A stretch of DNA of 5,361 nucleotides from Vibrio sp. (lineage in GTDB: Bacteria > Pseudomonadota > Gammaproteobacteria > Enterobacterales > Vibrionaceae): contig SLFB01000245.1 in the NCBI GenBank assembly GCA_007124475.1, forward strand, positions 1-5,361, written 5' to 3'. The position numbers and the translations under genes were made by a program. The notes beneath the pieces were generated by a model. It worked only from the letters and a program-made list of their open reading frames with translations, was not told the DNA's origin and searched no databases. Shown piece after piece: positions 1-5,361 of the stretch; the first letter of the stretch is position 1, and every line of letters starts with the position of its first letter.

Positions 1-121
1 AAACAACTTGGAGTTGCAGGTAGGCGGCAAGTGAGTAAGTCCCCATGAGCATAGATAGACTATGTGATTGGGGCGAACGAACGTAGCCAACACCCCTGCA
101 GCTTCAAGTCGGAAGGGTATA
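1..121. repeat. ERIC (enterobacterial repetitive intergenic consensus) element, left end cut by the window
   Basis: The segment matches the remembered ERIC consensus: a GGCGGCAAGTGAGT block, a central CCCC...GGGG hairpin, an AGCCAAC block, then CTTCAAGT and a terminal GGGTATA (115-121). It is a long imperfect palindrome. The outer arms CTTGGAGTTGCAGG (7-20) and CCTGCAGCTTCAAG (95-108) pair over 14 positions, counting G-T pairs. The core arms CCCCA (41-45) and TGGGG (69-73) pair around an inner CATAG (50-54)/CTATG (60-64) hairpin. ERICs are about 127 bp non-coding repeats, so roughly the first six bases lie outside the window. They are thought to be non-autonomous elements, and as RNA they can fold and affect message stability. 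The element lies just upstream of the ABC exporter gene. Identification is by recognition of the consensus, not by alignment. Confidence 0.9.
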
Positions 122-125
122 TAAT
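120..125 (+). promoter_or_regulatory. possible -10 box at the ERIC boundary, upstream of the ABC exporter
   Basis: A perfect TATAAT overlaps the right terminus of the ERIC repeat: the final TA of the element supplies its first two bases. It would start a transcript near base 132 with a leader of about 70 bases before the ATG at 204. No good -35 box lies 16-18 bases upstream; the best spacing gives TGCAGC, which matches only two of six positions. The site would therefore be weak or need an activator. The real promoter could also lie to the left of the window, with the ERIC transcribed as part of the leader. Confidence 0.35.
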
Positions 126-203
126 ACGGGTTATTTTTCTGCTCCATGTTACCAGCGCTCACCTACCATGTTCGGTCTTAGCGCGACAGATTAAGGTTTT
201 TGC

Positions 204-2045
204 ATGTATAAACGATTTGAAAGCTTTACCAATGCTTTTCCCAAACAAGAACCACAACGTCCACCAGATACACTATGGGCTTTTTGCTACCACTATACGA
301 AAGGTTTTGAAAAACCCTTAATTATAATGGCATTACTCAGCACAGTGATCGCCATTATCGAAGTGTCTTTATTCGGCATGATGGGACACTTAGTGGACTG
401 GCTATCAGCGAGTCAACCCGAAACCTTTTTGAGCGATAATCGTCAGTCTTTAATTGCCCTTGGTTTACTGTTAGTGATCGGTATGCCAATGTTAATCTCG
501 GTTTATTCACTCTTGATCCACCAAACCATGCTTGGCAATTATCCGATGTCGATCCGCTGGCTGGCGCATCGTTATTTGCTCAAACAAAGCCTCTCTTTCT
601 ATCAAGATGAGTTTTCGGGAAGAATTGCCACTAAGGTCATGCAAAGTGCGCTAGCCGTTCGTGAAACGGTAATGAAGACATTGGATGTGTTTGTCTATGT
701 CATCATCTACTTTACCGCCATGCTGGTTATTTTGGCTCAAGCAGATTGGCGCTTAATGCTGCCAATGCTACTTTGGCTAGCGGCTTATATTGCGATTCAA
801 GTCCATTTTGTCCCTAAATTGAAGCAAGTTTCTACTGAACAAGCGGATGCTCGTTCCTTAATGACGGGACGTATCGTCGATAGTTATACCAATATTGCTA
901 CGGTTAAATTATTTTCCCATAGTCAACGAGAAACCGCATACGCCGAACAGGGCATGAAAGGCTTTCTTGATACCGTTCATCGACAAATGCGCCTGGTTAC
1001 TGGCTTTAATATTTGTGTTGAAATTGCCAATTATTTGTTGGTATTTACTATCGCAGCCATGTCGATCTATTTATGGATGGGAAGTGCGATTTCTGTCGGT
1101 GCTATTGCTATCGCTATCAGTTTAGCGTTACGTATCAACGGCATGTCAAAATGGATAATGTGGGAAGTGGGTGCACTGTTTGAAAATATGGGTACCGTCG
1201 TCGATGGCATGAAGATGCTGTCTCAACCCATCGCCATTGAAGACCGCCCTAATGCACAACGCTTACAAGTCACTCAAGGCAAGATAGAGTTCGACAATGT
1301 TAGCTTCCATTATGGCGAAAACAAAGGTGTGATTAATCAGCTTGATTTAACCATTCAGCCGGGAGAAAAAGTCGGTTTAGTCGGCCGTTCTGGCGCGGGT
1401 AAATCGACGTTAGTCAATCTGTTACTTCGCTTTCATGACGTTGAGGGAGGAGCTATTAGAATCGATGGTCAAAATATTGCTGATGTCACTCAAGATTCAT
1501 TACGTGCAGCCATCGGTATGGTGACTCAAGATACTTCATTATTGCATCGTTCCATTCGAGAAAATATTCTCTATAGCAACCCAAACGCATCCGAAGAAGC
1601 AATGCTAAAAGCAACGCGTCAAGCTCACTCCCATGAGTTTATTGAAACGCTAACCGACCCATTTGGCAACGTGGGTTACGATGCTCAGGTTGGCGAGCGC
1701 GGTGTAAAACTTTCTGGTGGTCAACGCCAGCGGATTGCCATATCACGTGTATTACTTAAAGATGCTCCCCTGCTGGTATTAGACGAAGCCACTTCAGCAC
1801 TCGATTCCGAAGTCGAAGCCGCCATTCAAGAAAGTCTCAATGAGCTAATGAAAAATAAAACCGTGATTGCCATTGCTCACCGTTTATCAACCATAGCCGC
1901 AATGGACCGTTTAATTGTGTTAGATAAAGGCAAAATCGTCGAACAAGGTACTCATCAAGAGTTAATTCAACACAATGGCCTATACGCGCAACTTTGGGCA
2001 CATCAGAGCGGCGGGTTTATTGGTGGTGAAGAAGATACAGCATGA
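204..2045 (+). CDS. ABC exporter, fused transmembrane and ATP-binding domains (MsbA/MdlB-type)
   Basis: This 613-residue half-transporter should act as an inner-membrane dimer that exports a substrate using ATP. The substrate cannot be told from sequence; lipids, drugs and peptides are all possible for this class. The N-terminal domain shows about six membrane segments (roughly 38-62, 82-106, 162-178, 183-202, 268-291 and 296-310). The nucleotide-binding domain starts near residue 360. It is intact: Walker A GRSGAGKS at 394-401, Q-loop Q442, signature LSGGQ at 503-507, Walker B ending D527-E528 with the catalytic glutamate, SALD at 531-534 and switch H559. Length is normal for the family. The ATG at 204 is supported by AAGG at 193-196, seven bases upstream, and by an N-terminus (MYKRFESFTNAFP) that I recognise from Vibrio relatives. 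The gene appears monocistronic: a hairpin and a 209-bp gap follow. Function class is secure; a gene name is not. Confidence 0.95.
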   Translation: MYKRFESFTNAFPKQEPQRPPDTLWAFCYHYTKGFEKPLIIMALLSTVIAIIEVSLFGMMGHLVDWLSASQPETFLSDNRQSLIALGLLLVIGMPMLISVYSLLIHQTMLGNYPMSIRWLAHRYLLKQSLSFYQDEFSGRIATKVMQSALAVRETVMKTLDVFVYVIIYFTAMLVILAQADWRLMLPMLLWLAAYIAIQVHFVPKLKQVSTEQADARSLMTGRIVDSYTNIATVKLFSHSQRETAYAEQGMKGFLDTVHRQMRLVTGFNICVEIANYLLVFTIAAMSIYLWMGSAISVGAIAIAISLALRINGMSKWIMWEVGALFENMGTVVDGMKMLSQPIAIEDRPNAQRLQVTQGKIEFDNVSFHYGENKGVINQLDLTIQPGEKVGLVGRSGAGKSTLVNLLLRFHDVEGGAIRIDGQNIADVTQDSLRAAIGMVTQDTSLLHRSIRENILYSNPNASEEAMLKATRQAHSHEFIETLTDPFGNVGYDAQVGERGVKLSGGQRQRIAISRVLLKDAPLLVLDEATSALDSEVEAAIQESLNELMKNKTVIAIAHRLSTIAAMDRLIVLDKGKIVEQGTHQELIQHNGLYAQLWAHQSGGFIGGEEDTA

Positions 2046-2139
2046 TGGAGTACTTTGCCCTAATTTCATTGACTCAAGTTCGTTAGATTGGCGTTTGCCA
2101 CTCAAATAATCACAACAGTCATTGAGTCACATCACGTCA

Positions 2140-2166
2140 GCTAAGCCTCACCAAGTGAGGCTTAGC
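2140..2166. terminator. perfect 12-bp hairpin after the ABC exporter gene, possible terminator without a U-tract
   Basis: The arms GCTAAGCCTCAC (2140-2151) and GTGAGGCTTAGC (2155-2166) are exact reverse complements around a three-base CAA loop. The hairpin lies about 95 bases after the stop of the ABC exporter. No T-run follows on either strand (ACAAAAGG on the + strand), so it is not a classic intrinsic terminator. It could mark the 3' end of the exporter message, block exonucleases, or be a protein site. The rest of the spacer 2046-2254 shows no gene and no convincing promoter. Confidence 0.4.
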
Positions 2167-2254
2167 ACAAAAGGAGACTAGTCACCGAGCTTTCACTTAT
2201 CTGCACTTTCTCTTACTATTTCCGTTTTTAGAATCTATCTTTTGGTATCAAACA

Positions 2255-2962
2255 ATGACGATCAACAAAAGTATTATCACCAACCTATTCGCGTTACTAC
2301 TTTTAATGGGTGGCTACTATTTTTCATATCCGGTTATGTTCAGTGCTGGCCTATTTGCCTTTTCTGGCGCGATAACCAACTGGTTAGCCATTCATATGCT
2401 ATTTGAAAAGGTCCCCTTACTGTATGGTTCTGGCGTTATTCCAGCGCGTTTTGATGATTTCAAACAAGCGATTAAGCGCTTGATGATGGAACAGTTTTTC
2501 ACCAATACTAATATCGACCGCTTTCTTAACCAAGAGATGAACAGTACGCAAAAAATTGACCTTGAGCCCGTCATAGCACAGGTTGATTTCAACCCAGCAT
2601 TTGATTCCTTAGTGCGGGTGATTGAGCAATCTTCTTTTGGCGGCATGCTGGCGATGTTTGGTGGCTCAGAAGCATTGCAACCACTAAGAGAACCGTTTAT
2701 CGATAAGATGAAACATGCCATGGTGGATATCAGCCATAGTGATTCAGTGAAAAATGCCGTCAAAACTCAGCTCGAATCACCCGCCATACTGGATGAAATT
2801 AAAACCAATATTGAACAAATTATTGATCAACGTCTGCAAGAACTGACTCCACAAATGGTCAAAGAAATGGTGCAAACCATGATTAAGCAACATTTAGGCT
2901 GGCTCGTCGTGTGGGGAGGTGTGTTTGGAGGTGTAATTGGCGTTATCGCTGCTGTACTCTAA
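2255..2962 (+). CDS. DUF445 family inner-membrane protein, function unknown
   Basis: The 235-residue product belongs by recognition to the DUF445 family (YheB/YjiN-like), whose biochemical role is not established. Two hydrophobic segments near the N-terminus (about 7-23 and 25-48) run into the hallmark GAITNWLAIHMLF (38-50) and YGSGVIPAR (57-65). A long charged, mostly helical middle (about 66-212) follows. The protein ends with HLGW (213-216) and a glycine-rich membrane segment to residue 235, so the middle domain is anchored at both ends. ATG 2255 is the only nearby in-frame ATG, and the hydrophobic N-terminus fits it. No Shine-Dalgarno match is visible just upstream (GGTATCAAACA), which predicts weak or unusual initiation. 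It is separated from the ABC exporter by a hairpin and 209 bp, so it is probably its own unit, and it converges with pgpB. Confidence 0.9.
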   Translation: MTINKSIITNLFALLLLMGGYYFSYPVMFSAGLFAFSGAITNWLAIHMLFEKVPLLYGSGVIPARFDDFKQAIKRLMMEQFFTNTNIDRFLNQEMNSTQKIDLEPVIAQVDFNPAFDSLVRVIEQSSFGGMLAMFGGSEALQPLREPFIDKMKHAMVDISHSDSVKNAVKTQLESPAILDEIKTNIEQIIDQRLQELTPQMVKEMVQTMIKQHLGWLVVWGGVFGGVIGVIAAVL

Positions 2963-2985
2963 CCACTAATAATATTTATATTGAC

Positions 2986-3012
2986 AAAAAATGGGCATTT
3001 CGCCCATTTTTT
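2986..3012. terminator. bidirectional intrinsic terminator between the DUF445 gene and pgpB
   Basis: The arms AAAAAATGGGC (2986-2996) and GCCCATTTTTT (3002-3012) are exact reverse complements around an ATTTC loop. Each strand reads a GC-rich stem followed by a T-run, so the element can stop transcription from both sides. It lies 23 bases after the DUF445 stop and overlaps the last two bases of the pgpB stop codon (3011-3013 on the - strand), a compact arrangement for convergent genes. Confidence 0.88.
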
Positions 3013-3763
3013 ATTGTTTTTGTGGATGTAAAAAAGAGGGTAAATATCGCCATGCCCAAGGGTAAGATTTAGGGATTACTCCGTAGAGAAGACCAACAAT
3101 CAACACCGCGCTGAATAAATCTTCTGGTCGATGCATTCCCACCCAAAGTCGTGAAAAGCCAATTGAACAACTCCAAAGTAATAATAAAGACGCGCTGAAC
3201 CAGTGCTGATGAGCTAACAATAAGCTGCCAAAAAATAATAAACACAATGCAGCGAAAACCGTATGCCCAGAGGGAAAAGCATAATCACGCTCTGCATTCC
3301 AAACGGCTAAACGGTCTTGGGAGACTTGACCTTGCATCTGCTCCATCGCCGTGATTTGTTGCTGTGAATCCAGTAGATAAAAATGCTGTGGCTCAGGAAG
3401 CACTAAAACTTGCGCCATCGCCTCAGTATATGGTCGTGGGCTTTGCGTTAATTGTTTTATTGTCGTTTTAAAAAAGAAAGCCAGTACTAATAATAGGCCT
3501 AATTGTATCCCTTTATCTAACCATTGACGTCGACAAGCTGGAATTCGATACCAAGTCCAACCAACCAATAACGCTAAAGTGAATAGAAAGCCTTCTTTCC
3601 CTGCTGAATGGGTCAAAAACACCAGCCACGAGGTAATATGACCATCATTTAAAGCGAATAAATCGACTTGCAGCCCAGCAAAACTGATAGGGATAAGTAA
3701 CAACAACAAGGCGAAAAAAAGCGCCCAGCCAGATTGAGATAAACTCATTGGTTGCTTCAACAC
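3011..3763 (-). CDS. pgpB: PAP2-family membrane phosphatase, PgpB-like (phosphatidylglycerophosphate / undecaprenyl pyrophosphate phosphatase)
   Basis: This 250-residue inner-membrane enzyme should remove phosphate from lipid phosphates on the periplasmic side. In E. coli, PgpB acts on phosphatidylglycerophosphate and undecaprenyl pyrophosphate, so it serves phospholipid synthesis and cell-wall carrier recycling. All three PAP2 motifs are intact: K103-x6-R110-P111, P164-S-G-H167, and S204-R205-x3-G209-x-H211-x3-D215, with H211 the expected nucleophile and H167 the acid. About six membrane segments are visible, near 12-31, 56-72, 85-100, 168-184, 188-203 and 217-231. The polar loop 112-160 between motifs one and two contains FYLL and W...E, as in E. 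coli PgpB, which is 254 residues long. The start is GTG (3763-3761), chosen for its strong ribosome site rather than ATG five codons in. It is transcribed alone and divergently from the antiporter gene. I see no clear promoter for it. Family is certain; exact lipid preference is inferred. Confidence 0.9.
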   Translation of the reverse strand: MLKQPMSLSQSGWALFFALLLLLIPISFAGLQVDLFALNDGHITSWLVFLTHSAGKEGFLFTLALLVGWTWYRIPACRRQWLDKGIQLGLLLVLAFFFKTTIKQLTQSPRPYTEAMAQVLVLPEPQHFYLLDSQQQITAMEQMQGQVSQDRLAVWNAERDYAFPSGHTVFAALCLLFFGSLLLAHQHWFSASLLLLWSCSIGFSRLWVGMHRPEDLFSAVLIVGLLYGVIPKSYPWAWRYLPSFLHPQKQ

Positions 3764-3770
3764 GTGTACA

Positions 3771-3775
3771 CCTCC
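3771..3775 (-). promoter_or_regulatory. Shine-Dalgarno sequence that sets the GTG start of pgpB
   Basis: On the - strand GGAGG lies seven bases before the GTG at 3763, an ideal distance. The next in-frame ATG (codon 6) would be 22 bases away, so GTG is the better-supported start. Confidence 0.8.
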
Positions 3776-3877
3776 ATTTTTGGCTAGGGAGTGTAAATCA
3801 GTTTGAATTATTTATGGGTAAGATTAATTCATATCTTTGTAAAATTTTGATAATCACTGATATTACACCGGTCCATT

Positions 3878-3905
3878 TAGACACTGAGAATGCAACGAAT
3901 ATAAT
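3878..3905 (+). promoter_or_regulatory. sigma70-type promoter for the NhaC-family antiporter
   Basis: TAGACA (3878-3883, five of six -35 matches) and a perfect TATAAT (3900-3905) are 16 bases apart. Transcription would begin near 3912 and leave a leader of about 126 bases before the ATG at 4038. It sits in the divergent 3764-4037 intergenic region, which otherwise shows no gene. I found no operator palindrome there that I could assign to a regulator. Confidence 0.55.
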
Positions 3906-3972
3906 CTAAAATGCTGCCACTCAACACTGCAACTTAAGCCATATAAGAATCTAGATGTTTAGATGGCCAAAT

Positions 3973-4001
3973 TTGACAAAGAGACTAAGAACGATTAGGC
4001 T
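3973..4001 (+). promoter_or_regulatory. possible second promoter close to the antiporter start
   Basis: A perfect TTGACA -35 box (3973-3978) is followed, 17 bases on, by TAGGCT (3996-4001), which matches only three of six -10 positions. If used, it would give a short leader of about 30 bases. The poor -10 box makes it a weak candidate next to the upstream promoter. Confidence 0.22.
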
Positions 4002-4037
4002 GCCCAACCTGTTATTGTTTAGCGAAGTCGTCAATTC

Positions 4038-5361
4038 ATGTCATCTCACTCATCTGACCCTATTACCCCCTCAGCCATCGCTTTGATCCCTTTACTGGTA
4101 TTTTTAGGCTTATTCATCGGTGTGGGTACTTACTTTACTATCCAAGATGTTGAATTTGCTTTCTATCAATTACCTGCTCCGATCGCGATTCTACCGGCGA
4201 TCGTGATTGCGCTGGTATTGAGTAAAGACACCCTCAACCGGTCAATTGAACAATTTTTACGTGGTGTTGGTCATCAAGATATCATTGCTATGTGCATGAT
4301 TTACTTACTAGCAGGAGCCTTTGCTGCCGTAGCAAAAGCATCTGGTGGGGTTGATGCTACGGTGAATTTAGGATTATCAGCCATTCCGAACGAATTAATT
4401 TTACCTGGTCTCTTTTTGATATCTGCTTTTATTGCCACCGCAATGGGAACGTCAATGGGTACCATTGCCGCAGTTGCTCCTGTGGCCTTAGGGATCGCTC
4501 AATCTTCAGGGATGAGCTTGCCATTAACCGCAGGTGTGGTACTTAGTGGCGCGATGTTTGGCGATAATTTATCCATCATCTCAGATACCACCATAGCGGC
4601 AACACGTTCCCAAGGTTGTGAGATGCGTGATAAATTTCGTGAAAATATTCGTATTGCTTTACCCGCTGCATTTTTTGCCTTGGTTTTGTTTGCCTTTAGT
4701 AGCAAGGGCACAGTGACACCGACTACTGAACCTATCGAATGGCTCAAGGTGTTACCTTACCTCGCTATTTTAGTAATGGCTATCTCTGGCATGAATGTGT
4801 TTGTCGTCTTAACCGTCGGCATTAGCTTGGCTGGTCTTGTCGGCTTTTGGCAACTCGACAACTATACCCTGACGCATTTAGGACAAGATATCTACACAGG
4901 TTTTGGTAATATGCAGGAGATATTCTTACTGTCGATGCTGATCGGTGGTTTAAGTGAACTCATGCGTCGTCAAGGTGGATTGGCTTTTTTGACCCAATTG
5001 ATCAGTGGTTGGATTAAGCGTTTCGCCAGTAAACAAACCTCAACTTCGCAAGCAAGAGCCAGTGAATTCGGGATTGCTGGTTTAGTGGCTATGGTGAACA
5101 CTTGTACTGCCAACAATACCGTAGCCATTATCGTCTCAGGAGGTATTGCTCGCCAGCTTGCCGAAGACAATGCGGTTAGCCCTCGCCGCTCAGCAAGTTT
5201 ATTGGATATTTTTTTTTTTTTTATACAAGGTATTTTACCCTATGGCGCTCAGGTATTACTGCTTGGCTCTATCTTTCAACTATCGCCTTTCGCGATTATT
5301 AGCCATTCTTATTATTGCTTCTTTTTAGCTTTTGCGGCTGTAGCAGCTATTTTATTTACTC
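4038..5361 (+). CDS. NhaC-family Na+/H+ antiporter, 3' end cut by the window
   Basis: An uninterrupted frame of 441 codons runs from ATG 4038 to the last base of the window with no stop, so only a short C-terminal piece should be missing (family members are usually about 440-480 residues). The product is a highly hydrophobic inner-membrane carrier, expected to exchange Na+ for H+ in pH and salt homeostasis. Family marks are MGTSMGTIAAVAPVA (from residue 136), GDNLSIISDTTIAAT (from 175), NTCTANNTVAIIVSG (from 354) and, after the T-tract, IQGILPYGAQ (from 396). These mark the NhaC superfamily, which also contains malate/lactate antiporters, so the substrate is inferred. An in-frame TAG at 4020 excludes an earlier start. 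The ribosome site is weak, with only GAAG at 4024-4027. The gene is divergent from pgpB and has its own likely promoter. Residues 392-395 are four phenylalanines encoded by a T homopolymer; related proteins, as I recall, have F-S-C-V there, so length and frame are kept. Confidence 0.9.
   Translation, partial: MSSHSSDPITPSAIALIPLLVFLGLFIGVGTYFTIQDVEFAFYQLPAPIAILPAIVIALVLSKDTLNRSIEQFLRGVGHQDIIAMCMIYLLAGAFAAVAKASGGVDATVNLGLSAIPNELILPGLFLISAFIATAMGTSMGTIAAVAPVALGIAQSSGMSLPLTAGVVLSGAMFGDNLSIISDTTIAATRSQGCEMRDKFRENIRIALPAAFFALVLFAFSSKGTVTPTTEPIEWLKVLPYLAILVMAISGMNVFVVLTVGISLAGLVGFWQLDNYTLTHLGQDIYTGFGNMQEIFLLSMLIGGLSELMRRQGGLAFLTQLISGWIKRFASKQTSTSQARASEFGIAGLVAMVNTCTANNTVAIIVSGGIARQLAEDNAVSPRRSASLLDIFFFFIQGILPYGAQVLLLGSIFQLSPFAIISHSYYCFFLAFAAVAAILFT
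5209..5222 (+). repeat. 14-base T homopolymer inside the antiporter gene
   Basis: Fourteen consecutive T residues span the end of codon 391 (ATT) and codons 392-395 (all TTT). With 14 T the frame continues into the conserved IQGILPYGAQ. With 13 T the new frame would stop at 5326-5328; with 15 T it would stop at 5300-5302. The tract is therefore a potential slippage site, or a place where sequencing could miscount bases. Confidence 0.95.

Noticed and set aside
1..121. A structured non-coding RNA or riboswitch at the left edge
   Set aside because: The strong foldback first suggested this, but the arms and core match the ERIC consensus, which explains the structure.
64..321. Open frame of 85 codons on the + strand across the ERIC end and the start of the ABC exporter gene
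   Set aside because: It starts inside the ERIC repeat, overlaps the well-supported exporter in another frame and has no recognisable protein features.
2392..2763. Open frame of 123 codons on the - strand
   Set aside because: It lies wholly antisense inside the DUF445 gene, whose family motifs are clear, and its translation is rich in Ser/Cys/Ile with no family signal.
3848..3866. Fur-like or other operator palindrome in the divergent spacer (TGATAATCACTGATATTA)
   Set aside because: Only the central ATCA-C-TGAT is symmetric; the outer bases do not pair, so a regulator site is not supported.
4499..5170. Two short - strand open frames (4499-4747 and 4970-5170)
   Set aside because: Both are antisense shadows within the antiporter frame, which is open from 4038 to the window end and carries the family motifs.
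5146..5328. Open frame of 60 codons on the + strand through the T-tract
   Set aside because: It is an alternative frame of the antiporter gene. It matters only as the frame entered if one T is lost; it is not a separate gene.
4038..5361. Antiporter as a frameshifted pseudogene because of the T-run
   Set aside because: The frame was followed codon by codon. The conserved IQGILPYGAQ segment after the tract is in the same frame as everything before it, with the expected spacing, so the gene as given is intact to the window edge.

Overview
The window looks like ordinary chromosome from a gamma-proteobacterium, most likely Vibrionaceae. The evidence is moderate-to-low GC, an ERIC-type intergenic repeat at the left edge (a family known from Enterobacteriaceae and Vibrio), and four membrane-protein genes whose sequences read like their Vibrio/enteric relatives. 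The assignment rests on recognition, not on a database search.

Layout from left to right. Bases 1-121 are nearly all of an ERIC repeat, with the outer few bases cut by the window edge. A perfect TATAAT sits on its right boundary, 78 bases before an ABC exporter gene (204-2045, +). A 209-bp spacer holds a perfect 12-bp hairpin. It is followed by a DUF445 membrane protein gene (2255-2962, +). That gene converges on a PAP2-type lipid phosphatase, pgpB (3011-3763, -), and the two share a strong bidirectional terminator (2986-3012). A 274-bp divergent intergenic region with a good sigma70 promoter then leads into an NhaC-family Na+/H+ antiporter gene (4038 to the window end, +). This last reading frame is open to the final base, so the gene is 3'-truncated by the window. 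It contains a run of 14 T residues in its coding sequence.

The genes appear to be four separate transcription units rather than one pathway. All four encode inner-membrane proteins: an ATP-driven exporter of unknown substrate, a protein of unknown function, an envelope-lipid phosphatase and an ion antiporter. Nothing in the arrangement shows that they act together, and I see no mobile gene cassette, CRISPR array, defence island, tRNA or rRNA. The two most distinctive points are the 14-T tract in the antiporter gene, where loss or gain of one T would truncate the protein, and the ERIC element whose end forms a possible promoter -10 box for the ABC exporter.
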